A stretch of 64,000 nucleotides of DNA. Origin: Allomuricauda sp. M10 (GTDB lineage: Bacteria; Bacteroidota; Bacteroidia; Flavobacteriales; Flavobacteriaceae). Below, piece after piece: positions 16,931 through 26,939 of this stretch. The notes below the pieces were generated by a model. That model ran no database searches. It worked only from the letters and a program-made list of their open reading frames with translations, and was not told the DNA's origin. Within the stretch, counting starts at the first letter, position 1. Every line of letters begins with the position of its first letter. A program made the translations under genes and the position numbers. The stretch is taken from positions 558,001-622,000 of the forward strand of contig NZ_JAJGBN010000001.1 in the NCBI RefSeq assembly GCF_020782875.1. The letters run 5' to 3'.

Positions 16931-19303
16931 ATGAAATACATAGTTAAATCCATATGGTTCCTTTTGGCACTTCTAGTGGTGTCCTGTAATGAAGGAATCG
17001 ATCCAATAACGGCCGTTGATGCCGGAGTGGACGCAACGGCTCCCCAGGTTACCATCACCTATCCTACCGAAGGAGTGGAATTGATGCCATTCGAGGAAGA
17101 GACATCCATTACCATAAAATTTGAGGTTGAAGATGATATTGAGGTGACCAATGTAAAAGTCTCCATGGATGGAACCCAAATTGCCTCCTATAGCTCATTT
17201 ACTGACTATCGAATTGTTTTGGAAGAAGTGACCTATAATGGATTGGGTAATGGCGACCACGTAGTGGCCGTTACGGCGACCGATTTGGAAGGAAAGACCA
17301 CTACACAAGAGGTCAATTTTGCCAAACTTGCTCCGTATAGCGCCCAATTTGATGGTGAGGTATTCTACATGCCGTTCAATGGCGATTATATGGATTTTAT
17401 CAGCTTTGAGGAAGCTGGGGAAGTGGGCAATCCTGGTTTTGCAGGAGGCGGTTTCCTAGGGGCAGATGCCTATATGGGGGCTACAGATGCCTACCTTACT
17501 TTCCCAATGGATAACCTAAAGAGCACCGAATTCAGTGCCGCATTCTGGTACAAAGTCAATGCTACTCCGGATAGGGCAGGTATTTTGGTAGTTGGTGATG
17601 ATGAAACCGACAGGAACCAAGGTTTCCGTTTGTTCCGCGAAGGAAGTGCAACAGAACAACGCCTTAAGTTGAATGTTGGTACCGGATCTGGTGAAAGCTG
17701 GAATGACGGTGGTGTGATCGATGTTACCGCTGGTGAATGGGTACACGTGGCCATTTCAATCTCTCAAACACAGAGTACCATCTATTTTAATGGTATTGAA
17801 ATGTTGAGTGCAAACCTTTCCGCTCCAATAGATTGGACAGGTTGTGAAGAATTGGTGATCGGTGCAGGTGGACCTACCTTCTCCTACTGGAACCACCTAT
17901 CTGATAATAGTGAAATGGATGAATTGCGCATTTTCAACAAAGCATTGACGCAGAGCGATGTACAGATCATGATCAATGCAGCAAATCCATATGTACCACA
18001 ATACGATGGGGAGTCTTTGTACATGCCATTTGATGGGGATTATATCGATTTGATCGGAAGCAAGGCCGCTTCCCAAATTGGTTCACCAGGTTTTACTGAT
18101 GAAAGCTACATTGGTGATCAAGCCTATATGGGTGCATTGGATTCTTACATCAACTATCCTGCTGCGGGATTGATGACAACTGAATTCAGTGGATCGTTCT
18201 GGTACAAAGTAGATGCTAGTCCGGATAGGGCAGGTATTATCACTATTGGTGATGATGAAGTGGATAGATTCCAAGGATTCCGATTGTTCCGTGAAGGAAG
18301 TGCGACAGAACAACGTATCAAGTTGAACGTTGGTACCGGTGGAGGCGAAAGCTGGAACGATGGAGGTGTGATCGATGTAACCGCCGGAGAGTGGGTACAT
18401 GTGGCCTTTACCATTGCAAGTGATAAGAGTACCATTTATTTCAACGGTGCCGAAGTGTTAAGTTCAGCCATGTCTGCTCCAATTGATTGGACAGGTTGTG
18501 ATACCTTCACCATAGGTGCTGGTGGGCCAACTTTCTCATACTGGAACCACTTATCCGATTACAGTACCATTGATGACCTTCGCTTCTTCAGTAAGGCTTT
18601 GACTTCAGGAGAAGTTGCAGAAATTTACGGAGGAGAAGTAGTTCCTAAAAACTTTGGATCTACTCTGTATTTGCCATTTGATGGAAGTAATATAGATGCA
18701 AACAACAATTTGGCTCCTACCGTTGAAGGTGCTCCAGGATTTGCTGGTGAAAGCCAAGTAGGAACAAATGCCTATGCAGGTGCCACGGATTCCTATTTGA
18801 CCTTCCCTATTGACGGACTGTTTGCCAATCAGTTCAGTGGTGCTTTCTGGTACAAGGTAGATGCTGACCCAGATAGGGCTGGTATCCTAACTGTCAGCCC
18901 TCCAATGAATGGTGCAGATAATGATCTTTCAGCTGGTTTCCGTCTTTTCCGTGAAGGTAGTGCCACAGAGCAACGCATTAAACTTCACGTAGGAAGTGAT
19001 GGAGGTGATGTTTGGAATGATGGTGATGTAATCGATGTAACCGCTGGTGAGTGGGTACACATTGCCTTTACCGTGACCGATACGGCTACCCAAATTTATT
19101 TCAACGGGGAACCTGTGGCCAATATGGGCGATATGACCGGTAAGACCATCAGTTGGGCAAATTGTTCCATCCTATCCGTAGGATCGGGAGCACCCAACTT
19201 TATTGGTTGGAACCACCTATCGGACTTGAGCTACATCGATGATCTATATCTATTCGATAGAGCTTTGACACAAGAAGAGATTCAAGAAATCATGAATAAA
19301 TAA
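16931..19303 (+). CDS. Triple-LamG surface lipoprotein, probable glycan-binding protein of the PUL
   Basis: The 790-residue lipoprotein (Cys in LLVVSCNEG) has an Ig-like N-terminal domain (about 30-130: APQVTITYPTEGVELMP, NVKVSMDGTQIA) and three tandem LamG/concanavalin-like modules at about 135-350, 353-570 and 573-790. Each module repeats the same order of motifs: YMPF(N/D)GDY, FWYKV(N/D)A-PDRAGI, GFRLFREGSATEQR, VIDVTAGEWVH, IYFNG and WNHLSD. The repeats are also very alike at the DNA level, so they arose by recent duplication. It occupies the SusE/SusF position directly after susD, which suggests a surface glycan-binding role; LamG modules can also be structural. Confidence 0.85.
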   Translation: MKYIVKSIWFLLALLVVSCNEGIDPITAVDAGVDATAPQVTITYPTEGVELMPFEEETSITIKFEVEDDIEVTNVKVSMDGTQIASYSSFTDYRIVLEEVTYNGLGNGDHVVAVTATDLEGKTTTQEVNFAKLAPYSAQFDGEVFYMPFNGDYMDFISFEEAGEVGNPGFAGGGFLGADAYMGATDAYLTFPMDNLKSTEFSAAFWYKVNATPDRAGILVVGDDETDRNQGFRLFREGSATEQRLKLNVGTGSGESWNDGGVIDVTAGEWVHVAISISQTQSTIYFNGIEMLSANLSAPIDWTGCEELVIGAGGPTFSYWNHLSDNSEMDELRIFNKALTQSDVQIMINAANPYVPQYDGESLYMPFDGDYIDLIGSKAASQIGSPGFTDESYIGDQAYMGALDSYINYPAAGLMTTEFSGSFWYKVDASPDRAGIITIGDDEVDRFQGFRLFREGSATEQRIKLNVGTGGGESWNDGGVIDVTAGEWVHVAFTIASDKSTIYFNGAEVLSSAMSAPIDWTGCDTFTIGAGGPTFSYWNHLSDYSTIDDLRFFSKALTSGEVAEIYGGEVVPKNFGSTLYLPFDGSNIDANNNLAPTVEGAPGFAGESQVGTNAYAGATDSYLTFPIDGLFANQFSGAFWYKVDADPDRAGILTVSPPMNGADNDLSAGFRLFREGSATEQRIKLHVGSDGGDVWNDGDVIDVTAGEWVHIAFTVTDTATQIYFNGEPVANMGDMTGKTISWANCSILSVGSGAPNFIGWNHLSDLSYIDDLYLFDRALTQEEIQEIMNK

Positions 19304-19345
19304 GCTTCGCATAGCAAGCACAAACTTTTCGAGTTAGTTAGTTTT

Positions 19346-20716
19346 ATGAGGTTAGTTTTAATTCCAATGGCCGTTGCATCCATGCTGATAGGGTGCAATG
19401 GCCATAAAACTGAAAAAGCAGAAGAAGCAACACCAACAAGTAACGATACCATTGCCTATTCAGACGAAGCACTGCTGGATTCCGTTCAGCATCAGACATT
19501 TGAATATTTTTGGGATGGGGCGGAACCCGTGTCAGGTTTGGCAAGGGAACGGCTTCATATGGACAATGATTATCCTTATCACGACAAGGATATCATCACC
19601 ACTGGAGGTTCTGGATTTGGTCTAATGGCCATTTTAGTGGGTGTGGAACGCAAGTTCATCACTCGTGAACAGGCCTTGGAACGTTACGAGAAAATTGTTG
19701 ATTTCTTGGAAAAGGCAGACCGCTTTCATGGGGCATGGCCGCATTGGATGTTGTCTACAGGAAAGGTAACTCCGTTCAGTAAAAAGGATAACGGAGGGGA
19801 TTTGGTGGAAACCGCATTTTTGGTTCAAGGACTTTTGGCCGTCAAGGAATATTTTAAGGATGGCAACGAAAGGGAACAGGCACTTGCCCAAAAAATCCAA
19901 AAACTTTGGGAAGGCGTAGAGTGGGATTGGTATACCAAAGGCGGTCAAGATGTATTGTATTGGCATTGGAGTCCTGAATATCAATGGGAAATGAATTTTC
20001 CTGTTGGAGGGTACAATGAATGTTTGATCATGTATGTTTTGGCAGCTGCATCGCCGACCCATCCTATTAAAAAATCGGTGTACGAAAAAGGGTGGGCACT
20101 TAATGGTGAAATTGCAAAGGATACCGTCTACTACGGTCTGGAAACTGAATTGAACCATTATGAGCATGACAATACTCCAGTTGGACCTCTATTCTGGGCC
20201 CATTATTCCTATTTGGGCTTAGATCCAAAAGGATTGACCGATCAATTTGCCGATTACTGGAAATTGAACGTGAACCATGCCATGATCCATTACAAATATG
20301 CACTTGAAAATCCAATGGGATTTAAAGGGTATGGCAAGGATAATTGGGGGTTGACTTCCAGTTACTCTATTAACGGCTATGCTGGTCACAGACCAGGGGA
20401 AGATCTTGGGGTCATTTCGCCAACAGCAGCTTTGTCATCCATGCCATATACTCCGGAGGAAAGCAAACAATTTTTAAGACATTTGTATACCCAGCAAGAT
20501 ACTTTGATAGGGAAATACGGGCCTTATGATGCGTTTAGCGAACAGCACAATTGGTATTTGCCAAGATATTTGGCCATAGATCAAGGGCCTATTCCTGTGA
20601 TGATCGAAAACTACCGAACCGGTTTACTTTGGAACCTGTTCATGGAAAATGAAGATGTCCAAAACGGACTTAAAAAGTTAGGGTTTCAATCACCCTTTTT
20701 AAAACAAGATGATTAA
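19346..20716 (+). CDS. GH144-type (glycoamylase family) beta-1,2-glucanase, lipoprotein, copy 1
   Basis: The 456-residue protein starts with a lipoprotein signal (MLIGCNGHK) and has the (alpha/alpha)6-barrel signatures of the PF10091 glycoamylase family that defines GH144: QHQTFEYFWDGAEP, GGSGFGLMAILVGVERKFI, FHGAWPHWM, NGGDLVETAFLVQGLL, VLYWHWSPEY, GPLFWAHYSYLGLDPKG and AIDQGPIPVMIENYRTGLLW. Characterised GH144 enzymes (Chitinophaga pinensis SGL, endo; Parabacteroides distasonis BDI_3064, sophorose-releasing) cleave beta-1,2-glucan. The residues after the acylated Cys are not acidic, so periplasmic retention is likelier than surface display (inference). The next paralogue overlaps its 3' end by 8 nt. 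Confidence 0.88.
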   Translation: MRLVLIPMAVASMLIGCNGHKTEKAEEATPTSNDTIAYSDEALLDSVQHQTFEYFWDGAEPVSGLARERLHMDNDYPYHDKDIITTGGSGFGLMAILVGVERKFITREQALERYEKIVDFLEKADRFHGAWPHWMLSTGKVTPFSKKDNGGDLVETAFLVQGLLAVKEYFKDGNEREQALAQKIQKLWEGVEWDWYTKGGQDVLYWHWSPEYQWEMNFPVGGYNECLIMYVLAAASPTHPIKKSVYEKGWALNGEIAKDTVYYGLETELNHYEHDNTPVGPLFWAHYSYLGLDPKGLTDQFADYWKLNVNHAMIHYKYALENPMGFKGYGKDNWGLTSSYSINGYAGHRPGEDLGVISPTAALSSMPYTPEESKQFLRHLYTQQDTLIGKYGPYDAFSEQHNWYLPRYLAIDQGPIPVMIENYRTGLLWNLFMENEDVQNGLKKLGFQSPFLKQDD

Positions 20717-22079
20717 AAAAACTTTATACCTGTCAACCTTGCTCATGCTATTTATAGCATGCGGTGGGGGAGACGATTATACCTATATTCCCACAACACC
20801 GACAATTCCAGATGATGGGTCCAATGAGGAGCCTACCATTAGTGATAGCGATTTGATGGACTTGGTCCAGGAGGAAACCTTTAAATACTTCTGGGATTTT
20901 GCCGAAACCAATTCGAGAGGTGCAAAGGAAAGATACCATCCTAATGATCCTGGGCTGAATGCCGAGGTGGTAACATCCGGCGGAACAGGTTTTGGTCTCA
21001 TGGCCATTTTGGTGGGTATTGAACGTGGATTCATTACCCGAAGTCAAGCTGTGGAAAGATTGACCACGCTTCTGGATTTTTTGGAAAATGCTGATCGCTT
21101 TCATGGAGCATGGTCCCATTGGATCAATGGCTCAACCGGGGCGGTTATCCCATTTAGTGGTATGGATAACGGTGGGGACCTAGTGGAAACTGCATTTCTG
21201 ACTCAAGGATTGATCTGTGTAAAGGAATATTTCAAAAATGGTTCCGATGCAGAAAAAGCATTGGCCCAACAGGCCGATGATCTTTGGAAAGGGGTAGAGT
21301 GGAACTGGTACACTCAAAACCAAAACGTATTGTATTGGCATTGGAGCCCAAATTTTGGGTTCGACATCAACCTACAACTAAAAGGCTATAACGAGGTGTT
21401 GATAACCTATATTTTGGCAGCAGCATCACCCGATTTCAGTATTGAAAAGCCAGTATACACCAATGGTTGGGCATCTGGTGGAGGGATTAAATCTGCCAAT
21501 ACTCAATATGGTTTTCCCCTTTTGGTGAAACATAACGGAAATGAACAATTTGGAGGACCTCTATTCTGGGCCCATTACTCTTATTTAGGCCTTAATCCCA
21601 AGACTCTTTCAGATGATTATGTGGATTATTGGGATGTGAATGTGAACCATTCAAAGATCAACTACACCTATTGCGTAACCAATCCAAAAGGATTTGAAGA
21701 TTATGGGGAAGATTGCTGGGGATTGACAGCCAGCTACACACGGAACAATGATGGAGGAATTGGGTATAACGCCCATAGTCCGGCCAATGACACTGGGGTG
21801 ATTTCTCCAACAGCCGCTATTAGTTCCATTCCGTATACACCTCAGGAATCTTTGAAGGCAATGCATTATTTTTATAAGAACAAGGATAAGCTCTTAGGTC
21901 CGGCCGGATTTTACGATGCCTTCAGTCCGGAATATAATTATTGGGTTGCCGAAGCCTATTTGGCTATCGACCAAGGACCACAGATCATTATGATCGAAAA
22001 TTACCGATCTGGTTTACTTTGGAGCTTGTTCATGGGCAACGAAGATGTAAAAGCAGGACTAACAAAACTCGGATTTTGA
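20709..22079 (+). CDS. GH144-type (glycoamylase family) beta-1,2-glucanase, lipoprotein, copy 2
   Basis: A tandem paralogue of the preceding gene, also 456 residues, with the same motif order: EETFKYFWDFAE, GGTGFGLMAILVGIERGFI, FHGAWSHWI, NGGDLVETAFLTQGLI, VLYWHWSPNFG, GPLFWAHYSYLGLNPK and AIDQGPQIIMIENYRSGLLW. It differs at the N-terminus: Cys18 is followed by GGGDDYTY and a Pro/Thr-rich linker, a pattern that favours export to the cell surface. The pair may divide the work between surface (endo) and periplasm (exo or second endo), which is inference. It starts 8 nt inside copy 1, so translation is probably coupled, and the esterase gene starts directly after its stop. Confidence 0.88.
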   Translation: MIKKTLYLSTLLMLFIACGGGDDYTYIPTTPTIPDDGSNEEPTISDSDLMDLVQEETFKYFWDFAETNSRGAKERYHPNDPGLNAEVVTSGGTGFGLMAILVGIERGFITRSQAVERLTTLLDFLENADRFHGAWSHWINGSTGAVIPFSGMDNGGDLVETAFLTQGLICVKEYFKNGSDAEKALAQQADDLWKGVEWNWYTQNQNVLYWHWSPNFGFDINLQLKGYNEVLITYILAAASPDFSIEKPVYTNGWASGGGIKSANTQYGFPLLVKHNGNEQFGGPLFWAHYSYLGLNPKTLSDDYVDYWDVNVNHSKINYTYCVTNPKGFEDYGEDCWGLTASYTRNNDGGIGYNAHSPANDTGVISPTAAISSIPYTPQESLKAMHYFYKNKDKLLGPAGFYDAFSPEYNYWVAEAYLAIDQGPQIIMIENYRSGLLWSLFMGNEDVKAGLTKLGF

Positions 22080-22080
22080 T

Positions 22081-22869
22081 ATGAAGAACAACCTATTATT
22101 TTCACTGGTAGTATTGGTTTATGCCTTTGGAAATGCCCAATGGCAATCCAAGTATGAAGAAAAAATGTTGATACAAGGGAATGATACTTTAAGGTATCGC
22201 ATCATGTATCCCAAAAATTTCCAGGAAACGGAAAAATACCCGGTCATTTTGTTTTTGCATGGTGCTGGGGAAAGAGGTAATGACAACCAAAGTCAACTGG
22301 TTCACGGAGGGAAATTGTTCGCAACGGATTACCTTCAAGAAAGATATCCGGCCATTGTCATTTTTCCACAATGTCCTAAAGAAAGTTATTGGTCCAATGT
22401 GGATGTAGATCGCAGCACCTATCCTATCCATCTAAAATTCAAATACGACCAAGGACCGACTACACCTTTAAAAATGGTAATGGATTTGTTGGACAGTACC
22501 ATTCAACAACCCTATTCCGATGACAATCAAATTTATTTGATGGGACTTTCCATGGGTGGTATGGGTACTTTTGAATTGTTGAGCAGAAAGCCGGATACAT
22601 TTGCTGCCGCCATCCCCATATGTGGGGGAGGTGACCCCAATTCAGTTTCGGTTTATGCCAAGAATACGCCATTGTGGGTATTTCATGGGGCACAGGACAA
22701 TGTGGTAAACCCATTGCAGTCCATGGAGATGGTTTCTGCCTTGTTGAAGGCCGGGGTTTATCCAAAATTCACGGTTTACGATTTTGCCAATCACAATAGT
22801 TGGGATCCAGCGTTCGCAGAACCCGACTTTTTACCTTGGCTATTTTCACATAAAAAACAAAATCAATAA
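22081..22869 (+). CDS. Secreted alpha/beta-hydrolase (phospholipase/carboxylesterase, CE1-like)
   Basis: A signal peptide (ending AFGNAQ) precedes a 240-residue alpha/beta-hydrolase. The oxyanion segment is PVILFLHGAGERG, the nucleophile elbow is GLSMGGMG, the acid is probably Asp in FHGAQDNVV and the base His in FANHNSWDPAF. This matches the secreted 'prolyl oligopeptidase/esterase-like' group common in PULs, which remove acyl or feruloyl groups from glycans. In this locus it could deacylate the polysaccharide before GH144 attack; the acyl group is not predictable. It lies 1 nt after the GH144 copy-2 stop. Confidence 0.85.
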   Translation: MKNNLLFSLVVLVYAFGNAQWQSKYEEKMLIQGNDTLRYRIMYPKNFQETEKYPVILFLHGAGERGNDNQSQLVHGGKLFATDYLQERYPAIVIFPQCPKESYWSNVDVDRSTYPIHLKFKYDQGPTTPLKMVMDLLDSTIQQPYSDDNQIYLMGLSMGGMGTFELLSRKPDTFAAAIPICGGGDPNSVSVYAKNTPLWVFHGAQDNVVNPLQSMEMVSALLKAGVYPKFTVYDFANHNSWDPAFAEPDFLPWLFSHKKQNQ

Positions 22870-22872
22870 GCC

Positions 22873-24642
22873 ATGGGGTCAAGAACACTTTTGATTTTAA
22901 TTTTTGCTGTGTTTTTGACCATGTCGCCATCACTGGTTGAAGCACAACAGCAAACCTATTGTAATCCCATCAACATAGATTATGGGTACACGCCAATTCC
23001 TAATTTGGCCACTCATGGGAAGCACCGGGCCACCGCAGATCCTGTCATTGTAACCTTCAAGGGGAAGTACTACTTATTCTCTACCAACCAATGGGGGTAT
23101 TGGTATAGTGATGATATGTACGATTGGAACTTTGTTCCACGAAAATTTTTGAGGGAACGCAACGTAACCTATGATGAACTTTGTGCCCCTGCAGCTTTTG
23201 TAATGAAAGATGAGCTGTACTTGATCGGGTCAACCCACGGACCTGCTTTTTCCATGTGGAAAAGCAAAGATCCTACCACGGATAATTGGGAAATCGCTGT
23301 GGATTCACTTAAGGCTGGCGCATGGGACCCTGGATTTTTATATGAAGATGATACTGACAAACTTTACATGTATTGGGGGTCCAGTAACGTATTCCCCATT
23401 TTGGGAACCGAAATCAATACCAAGACCATGCAATCTGAAGGGTATGTAAAGCCCTTGATTTCCTTAGTGCCTGAAGATCATGGCTGGGAACGTTTTGGGG
23501 AGTATAACGACAATACTTTTTTGCAACCTTTTATGGAAGGGGCTTGGGTGACCAAACACAACGGCAAGTACTATTTGCAATACGGAGGTCCGGGAACGGA
23601 ATTCAGCGGCTATGCCGATGGGGTTTATGTCAGTGATATGCCCTTGGATCGGTTCGAATATCAATCCCATAACCCTTTTGCCTACAAACCTGGCGGTTTT
23701 GCAAGGGGGGCAGGTCATGGGGCAACCTATCAGGATACCTATGGAAACTGGTGGCATGTGTCTACCATCATTTTGAACCAAAAGAACAATTTTGAACGCC
23801 GCATTGGTATCTGGCCAGCCGGCTTTGATCAAGATGATGTCATGTACTGCAATACCGCTTATGGCGATTACCCAACCTATCTTCCTCAGGAAAATGCAGA
23901 TCACATTCAAGGACTCTTCACGGGTTGGATGGTGCTGAACTATAACAAACCCGTCCAAACTTCTTCAACTTTGGGAGGTTATACATCCAATTATGCAGTG
24001 GATGAGGACATGAAGACCTACTGGAGTGCCAAAACGGGAAACAAAGGGGAATGGTTCCAAACCGATCTGGGTGATGTTTCCAGTATCAATGCCATCCAGA
24101 TCAATTATGCGGACCAAGATGTGGATTTCATGGGAAAATCATCCGGCGTTTCGCATCAATATAAGATTTACAGTTCCCTCGACGGTAAAAAATGGACCGT
24201 ATTGCTCGATAAAAGCAAGAACCAAACCGATGTCCCCCACGACTACATCGAACTAAAAAATCCTGCCAAGGCACGGTTCCTGAAAATGGAAAACATCAAA
24301 ATGCCAACAGGAAAGTTTGCTTTGAGTGGCTTTAGGGTCTTTGGTAAGGGAGCTGGTGAAAAACCAAACCCTGTTGAAGATTTCATCGTGCTGCGAACCG
24401 ATCCCAAAAAATTTGGCGAACGCAGAAATTCATGGCTGCGCTGGAAACAAAACGATTTGGCCGATGGGTACGTCATTTATTTCGGAAAGTCTCCGGATAA
24501 GCTGTACGGCAATATCATGGTCTATGGGAAAAACGAATATTACTTTTCCGGTATGGACCGAACGGATGCCTATTATTTTCAGATAGAAGCATTTAATAAC
24601 AATGGAATTTCAGAACGGACGCCCATTCTGAAATCAGAATAA
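22873..24642 (+). CDS. GH43-like five-bladed propeller with discoidin (F5/8 type C) and FN3-like domains
   Basis: A signal peptide (ending VEAQ) leads into a GH43/GH117-like propeller of about 330 residues. The three acidic positions of clan GH-F are visible: Asp in HRATADPVIVTFKGKYYLF, Asp in AGAWDPGFLYEDD and Glu in FMEGAWVTKHNGKYYLQYG. A discoidin/CBM32-like module follows (about 360-490: YAVDEDMKTYWSAKTGNKGE, WFQTDLG, INAIQINYADQD) and then an FN3-like C-terminus with VIYFGKSPDKLYG. The enzyme probably releases a side-chain sugar; typical GH43 substrates are arabinose or xylose linked, but the specificity here is open. It is 3 nt downstream of the esterase gene. Confidence 0.82.
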   Translation: MGSRTLLILIFAVFLTMSPSLVEAQQQTYCNPINIDYGYTPIPNLATHGKHRATADPVIVTFKGKYYLFSTNQWGYWYSDDMYDWNFVPRKFLRERNVTYDELCAPAAFVMKDELYLIGSTHGPAFSMWKSKDPTTDNWEIAVDSLKAGAWDPGFLYEDDTDKLYMYWGSSNVFPILGTEINTKTMQSEGYVKPLISLVPEDHGWERFGEYNDNTFLQPFMEGAWVTKHNGKYYLQYGGPGTEFSGYADGVYVSDMPLDRFEYQSHNPFAYKPGGFARGAGHGATYQDTYGNWWHVSTIILNQKNNFERRIGIWPAGFDQDDVMYCNTAYGDYPTYLPQENADHIQGLFTGWMVLNYNKPVQTSSTLGGYTSNYAVDEDMKTYWSAKTGNKGEWFQTDLGDVSSINAIQINYADQDVDFMGKSSGVSHQYKIYSSLDGKKWTVLLDKSKNQTDVPHDYIELKNPAKARFLKMENIKMPTGKFALSGFRVFGKGAGEKPNPVEDFIVLRTDPKKFGERRNSWLRWKQNDLADGYVIYFGKSPDKLYGNIMVYGKNEYYFSGMDRTDAYYFQIEAFNNNGISERTPILKSE

Positions 24643-24666
24643 TCACGACTACAAAACAACCTGATC

Positions 24667-26934
24667 ATGTACTATAAAAAATTACTTTTCGCCCTCTTGG
24701 CGGTCACTTTGGGTACCGCCAAGGCCCAACAAAGGATACCCGAGGTTGAGGCTCTCTTGCAAAAAATGACCTTGGAAGAAAAAATAGGTCAGTTGAACCT
24801 CCTAACCCCTGGCGGAGGAGTGGCCACCGGTGAGGTGGTGAGCAAAAATGTGGAAGCCAAGATAAAGGCTGGTGAAGTAGGTGGACTTTTTGGGGTAACC
24901 GGCCCGGACAAGGTAAGGGTGGCCCAAGAATTGGCGGTTAAAAATAGCCGATTGGGGATTCCATTGCTTATCGGTTCCGATGTCATCCACGGCTACAAGA
25001 CCACGTATCCGATACCTTTGGGATTGGCATCTAGCTGGGATATGGATTTGGTACGACAAGCGGCTCAAATGGCAGCAAAGGAGGCCACTGCAGATGGTAT
25101 CAATTGGAACTTTTCGCCCATGGTGGATATTGCACGTGACCCGCGTTGGGGAAGGATTGCCGAAGGTGCCGGAGAGGACCCTTATTTGGGTTCCAGGATT
25201 GCCGAAGCATCCATAAAAGGATATCAAGGCGATGATTTGGCCGCGGCCCATACCGTGTTGGCCTGTGTGAAGCATTTCGCCCTATATGGTGCAGCGGAAG
25301 CAGGAAGGGATTATCATTCCGTAGACATGAGCAAGATCAAGATGTTCAATCAATACTTGCCCCCTTACAAAGCGGCTGTGGATGCAGGTGTGGCCAGCGT
25401 GATGAGCTCTTTTAACGATGTGGATGGAATTCCTGCCACGGGAAATAAATGGTTGTTGACCGATTTACTTCGAGATAAATGGGGTTTCAATGGATTTGTG
25501 GTGTCCGACTACACCTCGCTCAACGAAATGATTCCTCATGGTTTAGGTGATTTGCAAGCGGTTTCTGCATTGGCTCTGAATGCAGGTTTGGATATGGATA
25601 TGGTTGGCGAAGGTTTCCTCACCACCTTGAAAAAATCCTTGGAAGAAGGCAAGGTAACTGAAGAAGCGATCACCACCGCCTGCCGAAGAATTTTGGAGGC
25701 CAAATACGTTTCTGGGCTTTTCGATGACCCTTATCGTTATTTGGATAGCAAACGTCCGGCAAAGGATATTTTGACCAAGGAAAACAGGGCATTGGCTCGT
25801 ACTTTGGCGGCCCATTCCTTTGTGCTGTTGAAAAATGAAAATCAAATTTTACCCCTTCAAAAGAATACCAAGATTGCCTTGGTAGGTCCATTGGCCGATA
25901 GCCGAAATAATATGCTCGGAACCTGGGCTCCAACAGGTGATGTGAGTTTAGCCGTAACCATATTGGAAGGGTTCAAAAATGTGGCTCCAAATGCAACCAT
26001 TCAATATGCTAAAGGGGCCAATATTTCTGACGACCCTGTATTTGCTGAACATGTGAACGTATTCGGTCCAAGGATAGAAATTGATAAGCGTTCTCCAGAA
26101 ATGATGGTGGCCGAAGCAGTGGCATTGGCCAAAAACTCCGATGTGGTTGTGGCCGTTGTGGGAGAGGCTACGGAAATGACAGGGGAAGCGGCAAGCCGAA
26201 CCGATATTTCCATTCCTGAAAGCCAGAAAATATTGATCCGTGCCTTGGTTGCGACCGGAAAACCTGTTGCCTTGGTGTTGATGAGCGGTCGCCCTTTGAC
26301 AATTCCCGATGAATTGGGATTGCCAGTGGCCATTCTGCAAGTTTGGCACCCAGGAGTAGAGGCTGGTAATGCCATCGCCGATGTGGTTTTTGGGGATTAC
26401 AATCCATCCGGGAAATTAACGGTGACCTGGCCAAGAAATGTGGGGCAAATCCCCATCTATTACAGCGCCAAGAATACAGGTAGACCAGCTCCTGAAAGCG
26501 ATGAGTTTCAAAAGTTCAGGTCCAATTATTTGGATTCCCCCAACTCCCCTTTATTGCCTTTTGGATATGGATTGAGCTATACAAACTTTGAATATTCCAA
26601 TCTAAAATTAGACAAAACAACTATCGGGCAGGGAGAATCGATTTCTGCAACAGTTACGGTGATCAATACAGGGAATTTTGAAGGGGAAGAAGTGGTGCAA
26701 CTCTATTTGAAGGATGAGGTACGAAGCATTACCCCTCCAAAACGTGAACTGAAAGGTTTCCAAAAGGTATTGTTGAAAAAAGGGGAGAGCAAGGAAGTGA
26801 CCATCACTTTGTCTCCGGACGATTTGAAATTTTACAACAGTCAATTGGATTTTGTGTCTGAGCCAGGAGCGTTTCAAATTTTTGTGGGAACCAACTCCGA
26901 TGCCCAACTTTCACAATCCTTCGAATTAAAATAA
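24667..26934 (+). CDS. GH3 beta-glucosidase (BglX-like)
   Basis: The 755-residue protein has a signal peptide (GTAKAQ) and the usual GH3 layout: TIM barrel (DVIHGYKTTYPIPLGLASSWD; WNFSPMVDIARDPRWGRIAEG; GEDPYLGS), the catalytic nucleophile Asp281 in GFVVSDYTSLNEM, the C-terminal alpha/beta sandwich (ALVGPLADSRNNMLGTW) and an FN3-like domain with YGLSYTNFEYSN and VQLYLKD. It should hydrolyse oligosaccharides from the two GH144 enzymes in the periplasm; GH3 enzymes next to GH144 genes, such as Bacteroides thetaiotaomicron BT_3567, prefer sophorose. A hairpin follows its stop codon within 6 nt. Confidence 0.93.
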   Translation: MYYKKLLFALLAVTLGTAKAQQRIPEVEALLQKMTLEEKIGQLNLLTPGGGVATGEVVSKNVEAKIKAGEVGGLFGVTGPDKVRVAQELAVKNSRLGIPLLIGSDVIHGYKTTYPIPLGLASSWDMDLVRQAAQMAAKEATADGINWNFSPMVDIARDPRWGRIAEGAGEDPYLGSRIAEASIKGYQGDDLAAAHTVLACVKHFALYGAAEAGRDYHSVDMSKIKMFNQYLPPYKAAVDAGVASVMSSFNDVDGIPATGNKWLLTDLLRDKWGFNGFVVSDYTSLNEMIPHGLGDLQAVSALALNAGLDMDMVGEGFLTTLKKSLEEGKVTEEAITTACRRILEAKYVSGLFDDPYRYLDSKRPAKDILTKENRALARTLAAHSFVLLKNENQILPLQKNTKIALVGPLADSRNNMLGTWAPTGDVSLAVTILEGFKNVAPNATIQYAKGANISDDPVFAEHVNVFGPRIEIDKRSPEMMVAEAVALAKNSDVVVAVVGEATEMTGEAASRTDISIPESQKILIRALVATGKPVALVLMSGRPLTIPDELGLPVAILQVWHPGVEAGNAIADVVFGDYNPSGKLTVTWPRNVGQIPIYYSAKNTGRPAPESDEFQKFRSNYLDSPNSPLLPFGYGLSYTNFEYSNLKLDKTTIGQGESISATVTVINTGNFEGEEVVQLYLKDEVRSITPPKRELKGFQKVLLKKGESKEVTITLSPDDLKFYNSQLDFVSEPGAFQIFVGTNSDAQLSQSFELK

Positions 26935-26939
26935 TGAAG

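Noticed and set aside
16931..19303. LamG protein as a GH16 laminarinase
   Set aside because: The modules have the LamG fold pattern but no ExDxE catalytic motif of GH16.
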